A stretch of 64,000 nt of DNA from NCBI RefSeq assembly GCF_022374895.2, contig NZ_CP092423.2, forward strand, positions 806,001-870,000, written 5' to 3'. The stretch comes from Mycobacterium lentiflavum. Lineage in GTDB: Bacteria; Actinomycetota; Actinomycetes; Mycobacteriales; Mycobacteriaceae. The translations under genes were made by a program, and so were the position numbers. The notes beneath the pieces were generated by a model. That model was not told where the DNA came from and made no database searches. It worked only from the letters and a program-made list of their open reading frames with translations. Numbering within the stretch: position 1 is the stretch's first letter; each line of letters opens with the position of its first letter. This document shows positions 8,332 to 18,533 of this stretch, piece by piece.

Positions 8332-9480
8332 ATGACTCTGGCATTTCACTGGTTTTTGCCGACGTACGGGGATTCGCGCAATCTCGTCGCCGGCGGGCAC
8401 GGCACGTCGATGCACGGCGACCGGCCCGCGACTTTGCGCTATCTGCATCAGATTTGCGCCGCCGCCGAGGACAACGGTTTTGAGGCGGTGCTCACGCCGA
8501 CCGGATTGTGGTGCGAGGACGCCTGGTTGACGACGGCCACGCTGATCGAGCGCACCGAGACGCTGAAGTTTCTGGTCGCCTTTCGCCCGGGCCTGTTGAG
8601 CCCCACCCTGGCCGCACAGATGGCCGGCACCTTCCAGCGACACTCGGGTGGACGGCTGCTACTCAATGTCGTCACCGGTGGCGAACCCCACGAGCAGCAG
8701 GCCTATGGGGATTTCCTGGACAAGCAAGCGCGCTACGCACGCACCGCCGAATTCCTCGACGTGGTGCGCCAATTGTGGACCTCGAAAGAACCGGTGACGT
8801 TCGCCGGTGAGCACGTCCACATCGAGGGCGCACAACTGAACAATCCGCCCGACCCGATTCCCGCGGTGTTCTTCGGTGGCTCGTCCGGGTCGGCCGGGCC
8901 CGTCGCCGCGAAGTACTCGGACGTCTACCTCACCTGGGGTGAACCGCTGGCGGCCGTCGGCGAGAAATTGGATTGGGTGCGCGGCCTGGCCGCCGAAGCT
9001 GGGCGGACCCTGAAATTCGGGTTGCGGATCCACGTGATCAGCCGTCCGAGTGCCGAGGAAGCCTGGGCCGAAGCCGATCGGCTGCTCGAGGCGATCGACC
9101 CGGCGGACGTCGAACGCGTGCAGGCGAGCCTGGCACGCAGCGAATCCGAGGGACAGCAGCGAATGCTGAAGTTGCACGGCGGCAACAGCAGTCAGCTGCT
9201 GATCGCGCCCAACCTGTGGGCCGGCGTCGGCCTGGTGCGCGGCGGTGCGGGAACCGCGCTGGTCGGGTCACACGAGGAGGTCGCCGAGCGGCTGATCGAA
9301 TATGCGGAGCTCGGCATCGACCACTTCATCTTGTCCGGATACCCGCACCTGGAAGAGGCGTATTGGTTCGGCGAGGGCGTGCTGCCGCTGCTGGAGAGTC
9401 GGGGCGTCTGGAAGCACCCGAATCGCACGTCCCGGCAGCCGGCCTCGTCGACGCCGTTCGCGGCCGCCTCGGCGCAGTAG
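8332..9480 (+). CDS. ssuD: LLM-class FMNH2-dependent monooxygenase, SsuD-like
   Basis: A 382-residue luciferase-like monooxygenase, the usual length of alkanesulfonate monooxygenase, which releases sulfite from alkanesulfonates using reduced flavin. The start MTLAFHWFLPTYGDSR, the TFQRHSGGRLLLNVVTGG segment, FFGGSSGSAGPVAAKYSDVYLTW and the C-terminal HFILSGYPHLEEAYWFGE are characteristic. ATG 8332 follows an AAGAGGA ribosome site. The MHS transporter starts 2 nt after the stop, so the two form an operon. No SsuABC transporter or flavin reductase is adjacent. It is absent from this site in M. tuberculosis, so it is an insertion or a retained ancestral gene. Confidence 0.88.
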   Translation: MTLAFHWFLPTYGDSRNLVAGGHGTSMHGDRPATLRYLHQICAAAEDNGFEAVLTPTGLWCEDAWLTTATLIERTETLKFLVAFRPGLLSPTLAAQMAGTFQRHSGGRLLLNVVTGGEPHEQQAYGDFLDKQARYARTAEFLDVVRQLWTSKEPVTFAGEHVHIEGAQLNNPPDPIPAVFFGGSSGSAGPVAAKYSDVYLTWGEPLAAVGEKLDWVRGLAAEAGRTLKFGLRIHVISRPSAEEAWAEADRLLEAIDPADVERVQASLARSESEGQQRMLKLHGGNSSQLLIAPNLWAGVGLVRGGAGTALVGSHEEVAERLIEYAELGIDHFILSGYPHLEEAYWFGEGVLPLLESRGVWKHPNRTSRQPASSTPFAAASAQ

Positions 9481-9482
9481 CC

Positions 9483-10817
9483 GTGGCGACGACGCTGCCC
9501 GCCCCCGCACCGGCGGACACCCTCGACGAATCCGACGCCGACCGGCGCCGGCGCCTGCGCACCGTCGTCGCCGCGAGCCTGCTCGGCACGACGGTCGAGT
9601 GGTACGACTTCTTCCTCTACGCCACCGCCGCCGGGCTGGTGTTCAGCAAGTTGTTCTTTCCCAATGCCAGCTCGCTGGTGGGCACGCTGCTGGCGTTCGC
9701 GACGTTCGCGGTCGGGTTCGTCATGCGGCCCGTCGGCGGCCTGGTGTTCGGCCACATCGGCGACCGGATCGGGCGCAAGCGCAGCCTGGCGCTGACGATG
9801 CTGATCATGGGAGGGGCGACGGCGCTGATCGGCGCGCTGCCCAGTGCCGCTGCGATCGGGGTGTGGGCGCCGATCCTGCTGCTGGTGCTGCGTGTGCTGC
9901 AGGGTTTTGCACTCGGCGGTGAGTGGGGCGGTGCGGTGCTGCTGGCCGTCGAACACAGCCCCGGCGACCAGCGCGGCCGGTACGGGGCGATCCCGCAAGT
10001 CGGCCTGGCGCTGGGCCTGGCGCTGGGGACCGGCATCTTCGCGCTCCTGCAGGTCGAGTTGGGTTCGGCGGAGTTCCTCGCCTACGGCTGGCGCATCGCC
10101 TTCCTGCTGAGCCTGGTGCTGGTCGTGGTCGGCGTCCTGGTGCGCTGGCGCGTCGACGAGACGCCGGCGTTTCGGGAACTGCGCGACCTCGAGGCGGCGT
10201 CCACCGTGCCGATCCGCGAAATTTTCCGCGGCGCCCGTGCTAGGCGAAACACCCTGCTGGGACTGCTTTCTCGGTGGGCCGAAGGTTCGGCATTCAATAC
10301 CTGGGGCGTGTTCGCAATCAGCTATGCCACCGGTGCGCTGGGTTTCCACAAGGTGCCCGTCCTGGTCGTGGTGACCGTCGCCGCACTGGTGATGGCGGTG
10401 CTGTTGCCCGTGTCGGGCGCGCTGACCGACCGGTACGGCGCCCGGCGGGTCTACCTGGTGGGTGTGGTGTGCTACGGGCTCGCGGTGTTCCCGGCGTTCG
10501 CGCTGTTCGGCACCAAGAACCTGGTCTTGTTCGGGTTGGCGATGGTCATCGTGTTCGGCGTCGTCCACGCGCTGTTCTACGGCGCGCAGGGCACGCTGTT
10601 CTCGTCGCTGTATCCGACCCAGACCCGTTACACCGGCTTGTCGTTCGTCTACCAGTTCTCGGGCATCTACGCCTCCGGGGTGACGCCGATGATCCTGACC
10701 GCGCTGATCGCCGCGACCGGAGGCACGCCGTGGTTGGCGTGCGGGTATCTGGTTGCCACTGCGTTGATTAGCGTGATCGCCACAGCGTTGATCCGCGACC
10801 AGGATCTCTACCTCTAA
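9483..10817 (+). CDS. MFS transporter of the metabolite:H+ symporter (MHS) family
   Basis: A 444-residue, 12-helix permease. The MHS signatures are clear: GTTVEWYDFFLYATAAG at the first helix, the loop GHIGDRIGRKRSL and the GGEWGGAVLLAVEHSP motif. Related proteins import proline, betaine, citrate or other small anions; the substrate here is unknown. The GTG start lies 2 nt after ssuD, so import of a sulfonate or its desulfonation product is plausible but inferred. An 85-nt gap separates it from the methyltransferase gene. Confidence 0.88.
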   Translation: MATTLPAPAPADTLDESDADRRRRLRTVVAASLLGTTVEWYDFFLYATAAGLVFSKLFFPNASSLVGTLLAFATFAVGFVMRPVGGLVFGHIGDRIGRKRSLALTMLIMGGATALIGALPSAAAIGVWAPILLLVLRVLQGFALGGEWGGAVLLAVEHSPGDQRGRYGAIPQVGLALGLALGTGIFALLQVELGSAEFLAYGWRIAFLLSLVLVVVGVLVRWRVDETPAFRELRDLEAASTVPIREIFRGARARRNTLLGLLSRWAEGSAFNTWGVFAISYATGALGFHKVPVLVVVTVAALVMAVLLPVSGALTDRYGARRVYLVGVVCYGLAVFPAFALFGTKNLVLFGLAMVIVFGVVHALFYGAQGTLFSSLYPTQTRYTGLSFVYQFSGIYASGVTPMILTALIAATGGTPWLACGYLVATALISVIATALIRDQDLYL

Positions 10818-10902
10818 GCGCCGTGCACAGTCGCTTTCCTCAGTAGGCTGCACTACTGGAGTTGTCGTTCCCGTCGGCAGCCGCCCAGGAAGCGAGAAGA
10901 CA

Positions 10903-11643
10903 GTGACTGACGCGAACGTCGGCGGTTTCGAGTCGTTGTACGACGAGGCAGAGCACACCGACCGGCGGATCCCGTGGGACATCGGCGGCCCGCAGCCCGC
11001 CGTTGAGCAGCTGGTGGCCTACGGCGGGATCCGCGGCGAGGTGCTCGATCCCGGTACGGGTCCCGGCTACCACGCCATTCATTTTGCAGCGCAAGGGTAT
11101 TCGGCAACCGGGATCGACGAGTCACCGTCGGCTATCGAACGCGCCAAGCGAAACGCGGAGCGGGCCGGGGTCCAGGTGGATTTCCAGGTGGCCGACGCCA
11201 CCAGGCTGGACGGTTTCGAGGGCCGATTCGACACCGTGGTGGACAGCGCGTTTTATCACGTGTTTTTGAATGACGAGGGCATCCAGACCCGGTACGCGCA
11301 AGCGCTGCACCGGGCCACCAGGCCCGGGGCTCGGCTGTACATGTTCGAATTCAGCCCCCACAACGTCAACGGCCTGCAGTGGACGGCTATACCGGCCGAC
11401 AACTTCGAGCGGGTGCTCGGCGGCAGCGGATGGCGTATCGACTACCTGGGCGCCACGACCTATCAGGCCCGCTTCCTGTCCGAGACGTTCGAAGCGATGA
11501 AGACGATGGCGTCCGAGCAGCAGGGCGAGATTCTGCAGCGGATGCGGCCCCTGGCGCATCGACTGAGCGTTATCGACCCCTTATTGGAAGATCACCGGGT
11601 ACACCTACCGGTCTGGTCGGTGGTGGCGACCCGCATGGACTAA
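10903..11643 (+). CDS. Class I SAM-dependent methyltransferase (intact Rv0520/Rv0521 homologue)
   Basis: A 246-residue methyltransferase with the SAM-binding motif [13 protein letters not shown], an acidic ribose-binding residue in [12 protein letters not shown] and a motif IV-like [10 protein letters not shown]. The C-terminal region is also complete. In M. tuberculosis this position holds two short fragments, Rv0520 and Rv0521; here the frame is uninterrupted, so this shows the undamaged form. It resembles the Rv0560c-type methyltransferase later in the window. The substrate is unknown. It starts with GTG after AGCGAGAAGA. The stop overlaps the convergent PPE gene by 4 nt. Confidence 0.85.
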   Translation: MTDANVGGFESLYDEAEHTDRRIPWDIGGPQPAVEQLVAYGGIRGEVLDPGTGPGYHAIHFAAQGYSATGIDESPSAIERAKRNAERAGVQVDFQVADATRLDGFEGRFDTVVDSAFYHVFLNDEGIQTRYAQALHRATRPGARLYMFEFSPHNVNGLQWTAIPADNFERVLGGSGWRIDYLGATTYQARFLSETFEAMKTMASEQQGEILQRMRPLAHRLSVIDPLLEDHRVHLPVWSVVATRMD

Positions 11644-12842
11644 ACAGGTTCAAGGGCGGGCGCTTGCAACGGCATCGGGACACCGGCGTCGGCCTGGCCC
11701 AGCAAGTCGGCGCGGGCCGGCGTGCAGACCGTCTCGCCCAACAGCGCGCTGGCGTTGAGCTGGGGCTGGATTCCCGAGGTTCCCGCCAACCCCGGTGAGC
11801 CGCTCGCGACCGCAGCCGTCGGCGCCGCCGGGGCCGTGCCGGGGGCGAGGGGCGTCGCGGCCGGGGTCAGGGAGGTGATCACGAATCCGTCACTCCCGCT
11901 GATGTTGGCCGTGCCGCTGCCGACGTCGACGACGGCGGAACTGCCGGCGCTGAGCATCACTGGGGCGTTCGGCTGGACCGCGGTTGGGACGCCCTGCACT
12001 AAAGGCATTGTGAAGCCGTCCCCCAGCAGGATGACGCCGTTGCCGCTTTGGAGGGTGACCGTAACGGTGGAGTCGGCTTGCGCCCCGATGATCGCCACGC
12101 TCCCTTCGCCGAGGGGGGTTGTCACGGTGTAGGAGCCGGGACCGATGGCGGGGTCGGCGTAGGCGGCGGCGCTCGAGGCGAGCTGGTTGGGGACGCCGCT
12201 CGAGTTGAGTTGCTGTGTGGTGGTACTCGAGCTGAGCTGTACCAGGGATTGGGTGCGGGCGCTGGTGGTGTTGCCGGCGGCCTGGGCCACGGCGCGAGTC
12301 TGGTCCAGCTGCCCGTCCGGCCGAGCGGTCTGTTGCGGTTGGTCAAAGGGTTGCAGTGCGCTGGCGGCCTCGGAGTCGGCGGCGTAGGCGTACATCGCGG
12401 TGGCGTCTTGGACCCACATCTCCATGTACTGGGCTTCGGTGGCCGCGATCGCCGGCGTGTTCTGTCCCAGGAAGTTGGTGGCCACCAACACCATCAGCTG
12501 CGCCCGGTTGGCCGCGACGACCGGCGGGGGCACCGTCATCGCGTACGCCGCCTCGTAGGCGGCTGCGGCGGCATACGCCTGTGCGGCGGTTTTCGCGGCC
12601 TGAGCGGCGGTGGCGTGCAGCCATCCGACTTGGTGGGCGGCCGCGCCCGCCATCGTCAGCGACGAAGGGCCCAGCCAGCGGCCGGTCAGCTCCGCGACCT
12701 GCGCGGTGCAGCCACTCGCGGCCAACTCCAGCTGAGTGGCCACCGCATCCCAGCCCGCTGCCGCCGCCAGCATCGGTCCCGCCCCGGGGCCGGTATACAT
12801 GAGCCCGGAGTTGACCTCGGGTGGCTGCAGGGCGAAATCCAT
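11640..12842 (-). CDS. PPE family protein with beta-rich C-terminal region
   Basis: A 400-residue PPE protein. The N-terminal 180 residues are the helical PPE domain, starting [16 protein letters not shown], with the GRWLGPSS turn. PPE proteins are usually type VII secretion substrates that pair with a PE partner; none lies beside this gene. The last 170 residues lack the PPW or SVP signature and read as repeated short beta strands ([44 protein letters not shown]). ATG 12842 follows AAAGAGG. There is no counterpart at this M. tuberculosis position as I recall it. Confidence 0.85.
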   Translation of the reverse strand: MDFALQPPEVNSGLMYTGPGAGPMLAAAAGWDAVATQLELAASGCTAQVAELTGRWLGPSSLTMAGAAAHQVGWLHATAAQAAKTAAQAYAAAAAYEAAYAMTVPPPVVAANRAQLMVLVATNFLGQNTPAIAATEAQYMEMWVQDATAMYAYAADSEAASALQPFDQPQQTARPDGQLDQTRAVAQAAGNTTSARTQSLVQLSSSTTTQQLNSSGVPNQLASSAAAYADPAIGPGSYTVTTPLGEGSVAIIGAQADSTVTVTLQSGNGVILLGDGFTMPLVQGVPTAVQPNAPVMLSAGSSAVVDVGSGTANISGSDGFVITSLTPAATPLAPGTAPAAPTAAVASGSPGLAGTSGIQPQLNASALLGETVCTPARADLLGQADAGVPMPLQAPALEPV

Positions 12843-13267
12843 GGCATGAGCCTCTTTTCGGCCATAAGCGTGCTTTTTTGCGGAGCTACATGCATGCGCA
12901 ACGGATCTAACGCCGCGCACGTAAACGCGCGGCGACAGCGTGCTTAAGCTCCGTCATAGACCACGGGATTCACGCGTGAAAAAGTCCCCGCTACTGGAAT
13001 TCCGCAGGCCAGAGGGTTGAATTACGTTCTGTCCCAGCATTTCACGCGATATTCTCAACGCACGTCGAATCCAGCTCGAGCTAACACACCGCGGGTCCGG
13101 CTAAGGGTGAGTGGGCCCCGCTCGCATGCCTGAGGCGTGGCGGCTGCCTGCGTATGCTGAGCGCACGTGGTCGGGCGCTTCCGGTTGATGCCACGGCACC
13201 CATGTGCTGTGGTTAATCTCCAAGACTAGCCGGGGGCGTGCCGGGAGGCCCGTAGACATGGCAAGAC
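12843..13267. other. Intergenic region between divergent PPE and gabP genes
   Basis: 425 nt without a supported gene. It should hold both promoters. The notable element is a perfect 8-bp inverted repeat at 12911-12934 (CGCCGCGC and GCGCGGCG, 8-nt spacer), about 70 nt upstream of the PPE start, which could be an operator. I see no RNA gene. Confidence 0.5.
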
Positions 13268-14617
13268 GTGAGTAGCACTGCGCAGCTACGCCAAGGGCTT
13301 TCGCAGCGACAGCTGAGCATGATCGCGCTCGGCGGTGTGATCGGCGCCGGATTGTTCGTCGGGTCGGGCGTGGTGATCCGGGACACCGGCCCCGCCGCGT
13401 TCCTGACGTATGCGCTGTGCGGCCTGCTGGTTGTCCTGGTAATGCGGATGCTGGGCGAGATGGCCGCCGCCAACCCGTCGACCGGATCATTCGCCGACTA
13501 CGCCGCCAAGGCGCTGGGCGGCTGGGCCGGGTTTTCGGTGGGCTGGCTGTATTGGTACTTCTGGGTGATCGTCGTCGGATTCGAGGCGGTCGCCGGCGGC
13601 AAGGTCCTCAACTACTGGTTCCACGTGCCGCTGTGGGTGCTGTCGCTGTGCCTGATGGTGTTGATGACGGCGACGAATCTGTTCTCGGTGACATCATTCG
13701 GCGAGTTCGAATTCTGGTTCGCCGGAATCAAAGTCGCGACAATCATCGCTTTCCTCTGCATCGGCGCGGCGTTCGTCCTCGGGCTGTGGCCGGGCCATCA
13801 CGGCGGGTTCGCCAACCTGACGTCGCAGGGCGGATTCTTCCCCAAGGGGGTCGGCGCGGTGTTCGCCGCGATCGTCGTGGTGATCTTTTCGATGGTGGGC
13901 GCCGAGATCGTCACCGTCGCCGCGGCCGAGAGCCGCGATCCCGCACTTGCGGTGCGGCGGGCGACCAGGTCGGTGGTCGCGCGCATCGCGATCTTCTTCG
14001 TCGGGTCCGTGTTCCTGCTCGTGGTGATCCTGCCGTGGAACTCCGTCGAGCTCGGCTCGTCGCCGTACGTCGCCGCGTTCAAGCACATGGGCCTGCCCGG
14101 CGCGGATCAGGTGATGAACGCCGTGGTGCTCACCGCGGTGCTGTCCTGCCTCAACTCCGGCCTGTACACGGCGTCGCGCATGCTGTTCGTGCTCGCGGGC
14201 CGCGACGAGGCACCCAAGCGGCTGGTCAAACTCAGCGCCCGCGGGGTGCCCGCGGCCGCGATCCTGTTCTCGTCGGCGATCGGTTTCGGCTGCGTGCTGA
14301 TGTCCTGGCTGGCGCCGCGCACGGTGTTCCTCTTCCTGCTCAACTCCTCGGGCGCCATCATCTTGTTCGTCTACTGGCTGATCGCCCTGTCGCAGATCGT
14401 GCTGCGCCGCCGCACACCCGACGACGAGCTTGCCCTGAAGATGTGGTTTTTCCCGGTGCTGTCGATTCTCACGCTGGCCGGGATCACCGCCGTGCTGGTG
14501 CAGATGGCGTTCGACCACTCGGCGCGCAGCCAGCTGTGGCTGTCGTTGCTGTCGTGGGCGGTGGTGATCGGGTTGTACTTGGTCGGCCGTGCCCGACGCG
14601 CTAAGACGTCTTGCTGA
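13268..14617 (+). CDS. gabP: Amino acid permease, GabP-like (Rv0522)
   Basis: A 449-residue, 12-helix APC-superfamily transporter. The family signature is seen at the first helix ([19 protein letters not shown]) and in [16 protein letters not shown] and [12 protein letters not shown]. Members import GABA or other amino acids with protons. The position matches Rv0522 (gabP), on which the name rests; substrate specificity cannot be read from sequence. It starts with GTG. The 3' end overlaps the convergent deazaflavin-type gene by 17 nt. Confidence 0.85.
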   Translation: MSSTAQLRQGLSQRQLSMIALGGVIGAGLFVGSGVVIRDTGPAAFLTYALCGLLVVLVMRMLGEMAAANPSTGSFADYAAKALGGWAGFSVGWLYWYFWVIVVGFEAVAGGKVLNYWFHVPLWVLSLCLMVLMTATNLFSVTSFGEFEFWFAGIKVATIIAFLCIGAAFVLGLWPGHHGGFANLTSQGGFFPKGVGAVFAAIVVVIFSMVGAEIVTVAAAESRDPALAVRRATRSVVARIAIFFVGSVFLLVVILPWNSVELGSSPYVAAFKHMGLPGADQVMNAVVLTAVLSCLNSGLYTASRMLFVLAGRDEAPKRLVKLSARGVPAAAILFSSAIGFGCVLMSWLAPRTVFLFLLNSSGAIILFVYWLIALSQIVLRRRTPDDELALKMWFFPVLSILTLAGITAVLVQMAFDHSARSQLWLSLLSWAVVIGLYLVGRARRAKTSC

Positions 14618-15005
14618 ACAGCACCGCCTGCTCGAACGGCAGCCGCCCGAATACCTTCTGCACTCCGCCGCTGACATGCTCGGCGGCCTCGTCACGGCTG
14701 ACGACCTGCGGGTTGGTGATGCCGAACGTCTTGCCGTGGCGCCGCATCTTCCCGCCGCCGGCGGCCTTGAGGTTCTTCAGCCAGTCGCGATCGGGGCCGT
14801 AGGTCAGCAGCACCGCGATGCCGGGCTGGCCGTCGACGGTGGCGTCGAACGCGCTCACCGGCGTGCGGAACTCCTTGCCGGACTTGCGTCCGGTGTGCTC
14901 GATGATGGCGAAGGACGGGGCCCAGCCGGCCCACATCTTCTGAATGGGGTTGGTGACGTGGCGGTTAAAGCGGGCCAGGCCTTGAGGAAGTTGCATAACC
15001 ACCAT
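14601..15005 (-). CDS. Deazaflavin-dependent nitroreductase family protein (Rv0523c-like)
   Basis: A 134-residue protein of the DUF385/Ddn family, split beta-barrel proteins that often bind cofactor F420. The diagnostic [14 protein letters not shown] stretch is present, followed by [15 protein letters not shown] sequence (here [14 protein letters not shown]). The expected role is an F420H2-dependent reductase, though many members lack a tested substrate. ATG 15005 follows GAAGAG; an in-frame ATG at 14996 is also possible. It is divergent from hemL. Confidence 0.83.
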   Translation of the reverse strand: MVVMQLPQGLARFNRHVTNPIQKMWAGWAPSFAIIEHTGRKSGKEFRTPVSAFDATVDGQPGIAVLLTYGPDRDWLKNLKAAGGGKMRRHGKTFGITNPQVVSRDEAAEHVSGGVQKVFGRLPFEQAVLFSKTS

Positions 15006-15149
15006 CCAACTCTTCGTCGGCGGCCGACTTCAAGGCGTCGTCGCTTAATCGGGAGCAAACGGTCGAGGCGCGCAGGCATCCGACCACCAGGACGCCGACT
15101 GCTACACCCTGTAGTTGAGCGATCGGCAGAGACTGGGACACTGGTCGGC

Positions 15150-16481
15150 ATGGGCAGCACTGATCAGGCGACCGCGTCGGTGCGCACCTCGGCGCGGCTG
15201 TTCGACGACGCCTGCAGGGTCATCCCCGGCGGCGTGAACTCGCCGGTGCGCGCGTTCACCGCGGTGGGCGGCACGCCGCGCTTCATCACCGAGGCGCACG
15301 GCTGCTGGCTCACCGATGCCGACGGCAATCGTTACGTCGACCTGGTCTGCTCCTGGGGGCCGATGATCCTGGGCCATGCGCACCCCGCCGTGGTCGACGC
15401 GGTTGCCAAGGCCGCGGCGAACGGTCTGTCCTTCGGGGCGCCCACCCTCGCGGAGTCCGAACTGGCCTCCGAGATCATCGGCCGGGTCGCGCCGGTGCAG
15501 CGGCTCCGGCTGGTGAACTCCGGCACCGAGGCCACGATGAGCGCGGTGCGGCTGGCCCGCGGCTTCACCGGCAGGGCCAAGATCATCAAGTTCTCCGGCT
15601 GCTATCACGGCCACGCGGACGCGTTGCTCGCCGACGCGGGATCCGGGGTGGCGACGCTAGGACTGCCGTCCTCGCCGGGTGTCACCGGCGCCGCCGCAGC
15701 CGACACAATTGTGTTGCCCTACAACGATATTGATGCGGTGCGCGAAACGTTCGCACAGTTCGGCGACCAGATCGCCGCGGTGATCACCGAGGCCAGCCCC
15801 GGCAATATGGGCGTCGTGCCGCCCGGTGCCGGCTACAACGCGGCGCTGCGGGCGATCACCGCCGAGCACGGCGCCCTGCTGATCGTCGACGAGGTGATGA
15901 CCGGCTTTCGGGTCAGCCGAAGCGGTTGGTACGGAATCGATCCCGTCGCCGCCGACCTGTTCACGTTCGGAAAGGTGATGAGCGGTGGGCTGCCCGCCGC
16001 CGCGTTCGGCGGGCGGGTCGAGGTGATGGAGCGGCTGGCGCCGCTGGGGCCGGTGTATCAGGCCGGCACCTTGTCGGGTAACCCGGTGGCGATGGCCGCC
16101 GGGCTGGCCACCTTGCGCACCGCGGACGACGACGTCTACGCGGCGCTGGACGCCAACGCCGACCGACTGGCCGGACTGTTCTCCGAGGCGCTCACCAATG
16201 CTGGTGTGCCGCATCAGATTCCGCGAGCCGGCAATATGCTCAGCGTGTTCTTCACCGATACGCCGGTCACCGACTTCGCGTCGGCGCGCAATAGCCAGAC
16301 TTGGCGCTATCCGCCGTTCTTCCACGCCCTGCTGGACGCGGGGGTCTACCCCCCGTGCAGCGCGTTCGAGGCGTGGTTCGTATCGGCGGCACTCGACGAC
16401 ACCGCGTTCGCGCGAATCGCGGCTGCGCTGCCCGGTGCCGCTCGCGCAGCCGCGAGCGCGACCCAAGAGGGAGAATCGTGA
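15150..16481 (+). CDS. hemL: Glutamate-1-semialdehyde 2,1-aminomutase
   Basis: A 443-residue PLP enzyme making 5-aminolevulinate from glutamate-1-semialdehyde, the substrate for HemB. The PLP lysine is K275 in [38 protein letters not shown] and [10 protein letters not shown] bind the cofactor. The open frame extends upstream, but ATG 15150 gives the family N terminus. Its stop overlaps the next gene by 1 nt, and it heads a run of closely packed genes for cytochrome c maturation. Confidence 0.97.
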   Translation: MGSTDQATASVRTSARLFDDACRVIPGGVNSPVRAFTAVGGTPRFITEAHGCWLTDADGNRYVDLVCSWGPMILGHAHPAVVDAVAKAAANGLSFGAPTLAESELASEIIGRVAPVQRLRLVNSGTEATMSAVRLARGFTGRAKIIKFSGCYHGHADALLADAGSGVATLGLPSSPGVTGAAAADTIVLPYNDIDAVRETFAQFGDQIAAVITEASPGNMGVVPPGAGYNAALRAITAEHGALLIVDEVMTGFRVSRSGWYGIDPVAADLFTFGKVMSGGLPAAAFGGRVEVMERLAPLGPVYQAGTLSGNPVAMAAGLATLRTADDDVYAALDANADRLAGLFSEALTNAGVPHQIPRAGNMLSVFFTDTPVTDFASARNSQTWRYPPFFHALLDAGVYPPCSAFEAWFVSAALDDTAFARIAAALPGAARAAASATQEGES

Positions 16482-17092
16482 TGGCCGAACAAACCCGGGT
16501 GCATGTGATGCGCCACGGCGAGGTGCACAACCCCGACGGCATCCTGTACGGGCGGCTGCCCGGATTTCATTTGTCCGACAGGGGGAAAGCACAAGCGGCC
16601 GCGGTGGCCGACGCGCTGGCCGGCCGCGACATCGTGGCGGTCATCGCCTCGCCGCTGCAACGGGCCCAGGAGACCGCGACCCCCATCGCGTCCGGGCTCA
16701 ACCTGCCCATCGACACCGATCCCGATTTGATCGAGTCGGCGAACTTCTTCGAGGGCCGCCGGGTCAGTCCCGGCGACGGCGCCTGGCGCGATCCGCGGGT
16801 GTGGTGGCAGCTGCGCAATCCGTTCACGCCGTCGTGGGGCGAGCCCTATCGCGAGATCGCGGATCGCATGTCGACCGCGGTGGACAAGGCGCGGGCCCGC
16901 GGCGCGGGCCATGAGGTGGTGTGCGTCAGCCATCAGCTGCCGGTGTGGACGCTGCGGCTGCACCTGACCGGCCGCCGGCTGTGGCACGACCCGCGGCGGC
17001 GCGAATGCGACCTCGCTTCACTGACCACCCTGGTCTACGACGGCGACCGGCTGGTCGACGTCGAGTACTCCCGACCGGCCTGCGGCACTTGA
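16481..17092 (+). CDS. Histidine phosphatase family protein (Rv0525)
   Basis: A 203-residue phosphoglycerate-mutase-like protein. The catalytic RHG is in VHVMRHGEVHNPDG and the second catalytic His in VVCVSHQLPVW. Size and position match Rv0525. It is usually a phosphatase of unknown substrate rather than a true mutase. The ATG shares its A with the hemL stop (TGATG), with AAGAGGGAGA upstream; GTG 16478 is an alternative start. It is co-transcribed with hemL and the ccs genes. Confidence 0.9.
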   Translation: MAEQTRVHVMRHGEVHNPDGILYGRLPGFHLSDRGKAQAAAVADALAGRDIVAVIASPLQRAQETATPIASGLNLPIDTDPDLIESANFFEGRRVSPGDGAWRDPRVWWQLRNPFTPSWGEPYREIADRMSTAVDKARARGAGHEVVCVSHQLPVWTLRLHLTGRRLWHDPRRRECDLASLTTLVYDGDRLVDVEYSRPACGT

Positions 17093-17094
17093 CC

Positions 17095-17733
17095 ATGCTT
17101 CGGCCGATGATCGCCGTGGCAGTGTTGGCAATCTGCGGATTGCTGACCGGCTGCTCGGCTGGTCATGACGCCGTCGCGCAGGGTGGCACCTTCGAATTCG
17201 TCTCTCCCGGAGGCAAAACCGACATCTTCTACGACCCGCCTTCGAGTCGCAGCCGCCCCGGCCCGCTGGCCGGACCGGACCTGGCCGACCCGTCGCACAC
17301 CATGTCGCTGGACGACTCGATCTTCTCCGGCAACGTCGTCGTCATCAACGTCTGGGGCCAGTGGTGCGGGCCGTGCCGCGCCGAAGTCACCCAGCTGCAG
17401 CAGGTGTACGACGCCACCCGCGAATCCGGTGCGTCATTCCTCGGCATCGACGTGCGCGACAACAACCGCCAAGCGGCCCTGGACTTCGTCAACGATCGGG
17501 CCATCAGCTATCCGTCGATCTACGACCCGGCGATGCGCACCCTGATCGCTTTCGGCGGCAAATACCCGACCACGGTCATCCCGTCGACGCTGGTGCTGGA
17601 TCGCCAGCACCGGGTGGCGGCGGTGTTCCTGCGGGAGTTGCTGGCGTCCGATCTGCGGCCGGTGGTGCAGAAGCTGACCCAGGAAGCGCCGCCGGGCGTG
17701 CAGCCGCCCGGGCAGCAGGGTTCGTCTCGATGA
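17095..17733 (+). CDS. Thioredoxin-like lipoprotein for cytochrome c maturation (Rv0526)
   Basis: A 212-residue TlpA/ResA-like thiol-disulfide protein. The lipobox LLTGCSA (C20) anchors it outside the membrane, and WCGPC at C91/C94 is the redox site. ResA-type proteins reduce apocytochrome c cysteines before haem attachment using electrons passed by CcdA, which is encoded next with a 4-nt ATGA overlap. The start lies 2 nt after the phosphatase stop; a second ATG at 17107 is possible. Confidence 0.92.
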   Translation: MLRPMIAVAVLAICGLLTGCSAGHDAVAQGGTFEFVSPGGKTDIFYDPPSSRSRPGPLAGPDLADPSHTMSLDDSIFSGNVVVINVWGQWCGPCRAEVTQLQQVYDATRESGASFLGIDVRDNNRQAALDFVNDRAISYPSIYDPAMRTLIAFGGKYPTTVIPSTLVLDRQHRVAAVFLRELLASDLRPVVQKLTQEAPPGVQPPGQQGSSR

Positions 17734-18533
17734 CCGGGTTCGCACAGACGGCCGCCGCCGGGCCCTTGCTGGTGGCCCTCGGTGCCTGCGTGCTCGCGGG
17801 GCTGGTGTCGTTCGCCTCGCCCTGCGTGGTGCCGTTGGTGCCCGGCTACCTGTCTTATCTGGCCGCGGTGGTCGGCGTGGACGACCAGCCGGGCTCGGGC
17901 CCGGAAGCGGGAATGGACGCGGGAATGGTGAAAGCCCCGCCCGCGGCCCGGTGGCGCGTCGCCGGATCGGCGGCACTGTTCGTCGCCGGATTCACGACGG
18001 TGTTCGTCCTGGGCACCGTCGCCGTGCTCGGAATGACGACGACGCTGATCACCAACCAGTTGGTACTGCAGCGCGTGGGCGGCGTGCTGACCATCGTGAT
18101 GGGCCTGGTGTTCGTCGGCCTCATTCCCGCTCTGCAGCGCCAGGTCCGGTTCAGCCCGCAACAGCTGACGACGGTCGCCGGGGCACCGGTGCTCGGCGCG
18201 GTGTTCGCGCTGGGGTGGACGCCGTGTTTGGGCCCGACGTTGACCGGCGTGATCACCGTGGCCTCGGCCACCGAAGGCGCGAATGTCCCCCGCGGCATCC
18301 TGCTGGTGATCGCCTACTGCCTGGGGTTGGGAATCCCGTTCGTGCTGTTGGCTTTTGGCTCGGCCCGCGCCGTCGCCGGCCTCGGCTGGTTGCGCCGGCA
18401 CAGCCGGGCCATCCAGGTCTTCGGCGGCGCGCTGCTGATCGTGGTAGGGGTGCTGCTGGTCACCGGCGTGTGGAGCGATTTCATCTCCTGGCTGCGCGAC
18501 GCGTTCGTCAGCGACGTGAGGTTGCCGATTTGA
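17730..18533 (+). CDS. ccdA: Thiol-disulfide transporter CcdA
   Basis: A 267-residue, six-helix membrane protein of the CcdA/DsbD family that moves reducing equivalents from cytosolic thioredoxin to the outside. The redox cysteines are in FASPCVVPLVPGYL and LGWTPCLGPTLTG, the paired positions of the family. The ATG overlaps the stop of the thioredoxin lipoprotein gene, its likely partner, and its own stop overlaps the resB start (TTGA). It corresponds to Rv0527. Confidence 0.93.
   Translation: MTGFAQTAAAGPLLVALGACVLAGLVSFASPCVVPLVPGYLSYLAAVVGVDDQPGSGPEAGMDAGMVKAPPAARWRVAGSAALFVAGFTTVFVLGTVAVLGMTTTLITNQLVLQRVGGVLTIVMGLVFVGLIPALQRQVRFSPQQLTTVAGAPVLGAVFALGWTPCLGPTLTGVITVASATEGANVPRGILLVIAYCLGLGIPFVLLAFGSARAVAGLGWLRRHSRAIQVFGGALLIVVGVLLVTGVWSDFISWLRDAFVSDVRLPI

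Noticed and set aside
9192..10982. 596-codon minus-strand frame opposite the MHS transporter
   Set aside because: Gln/His/Arg-rich shadow sequence with no domain; the plus strand encodes an unmistakable permease.
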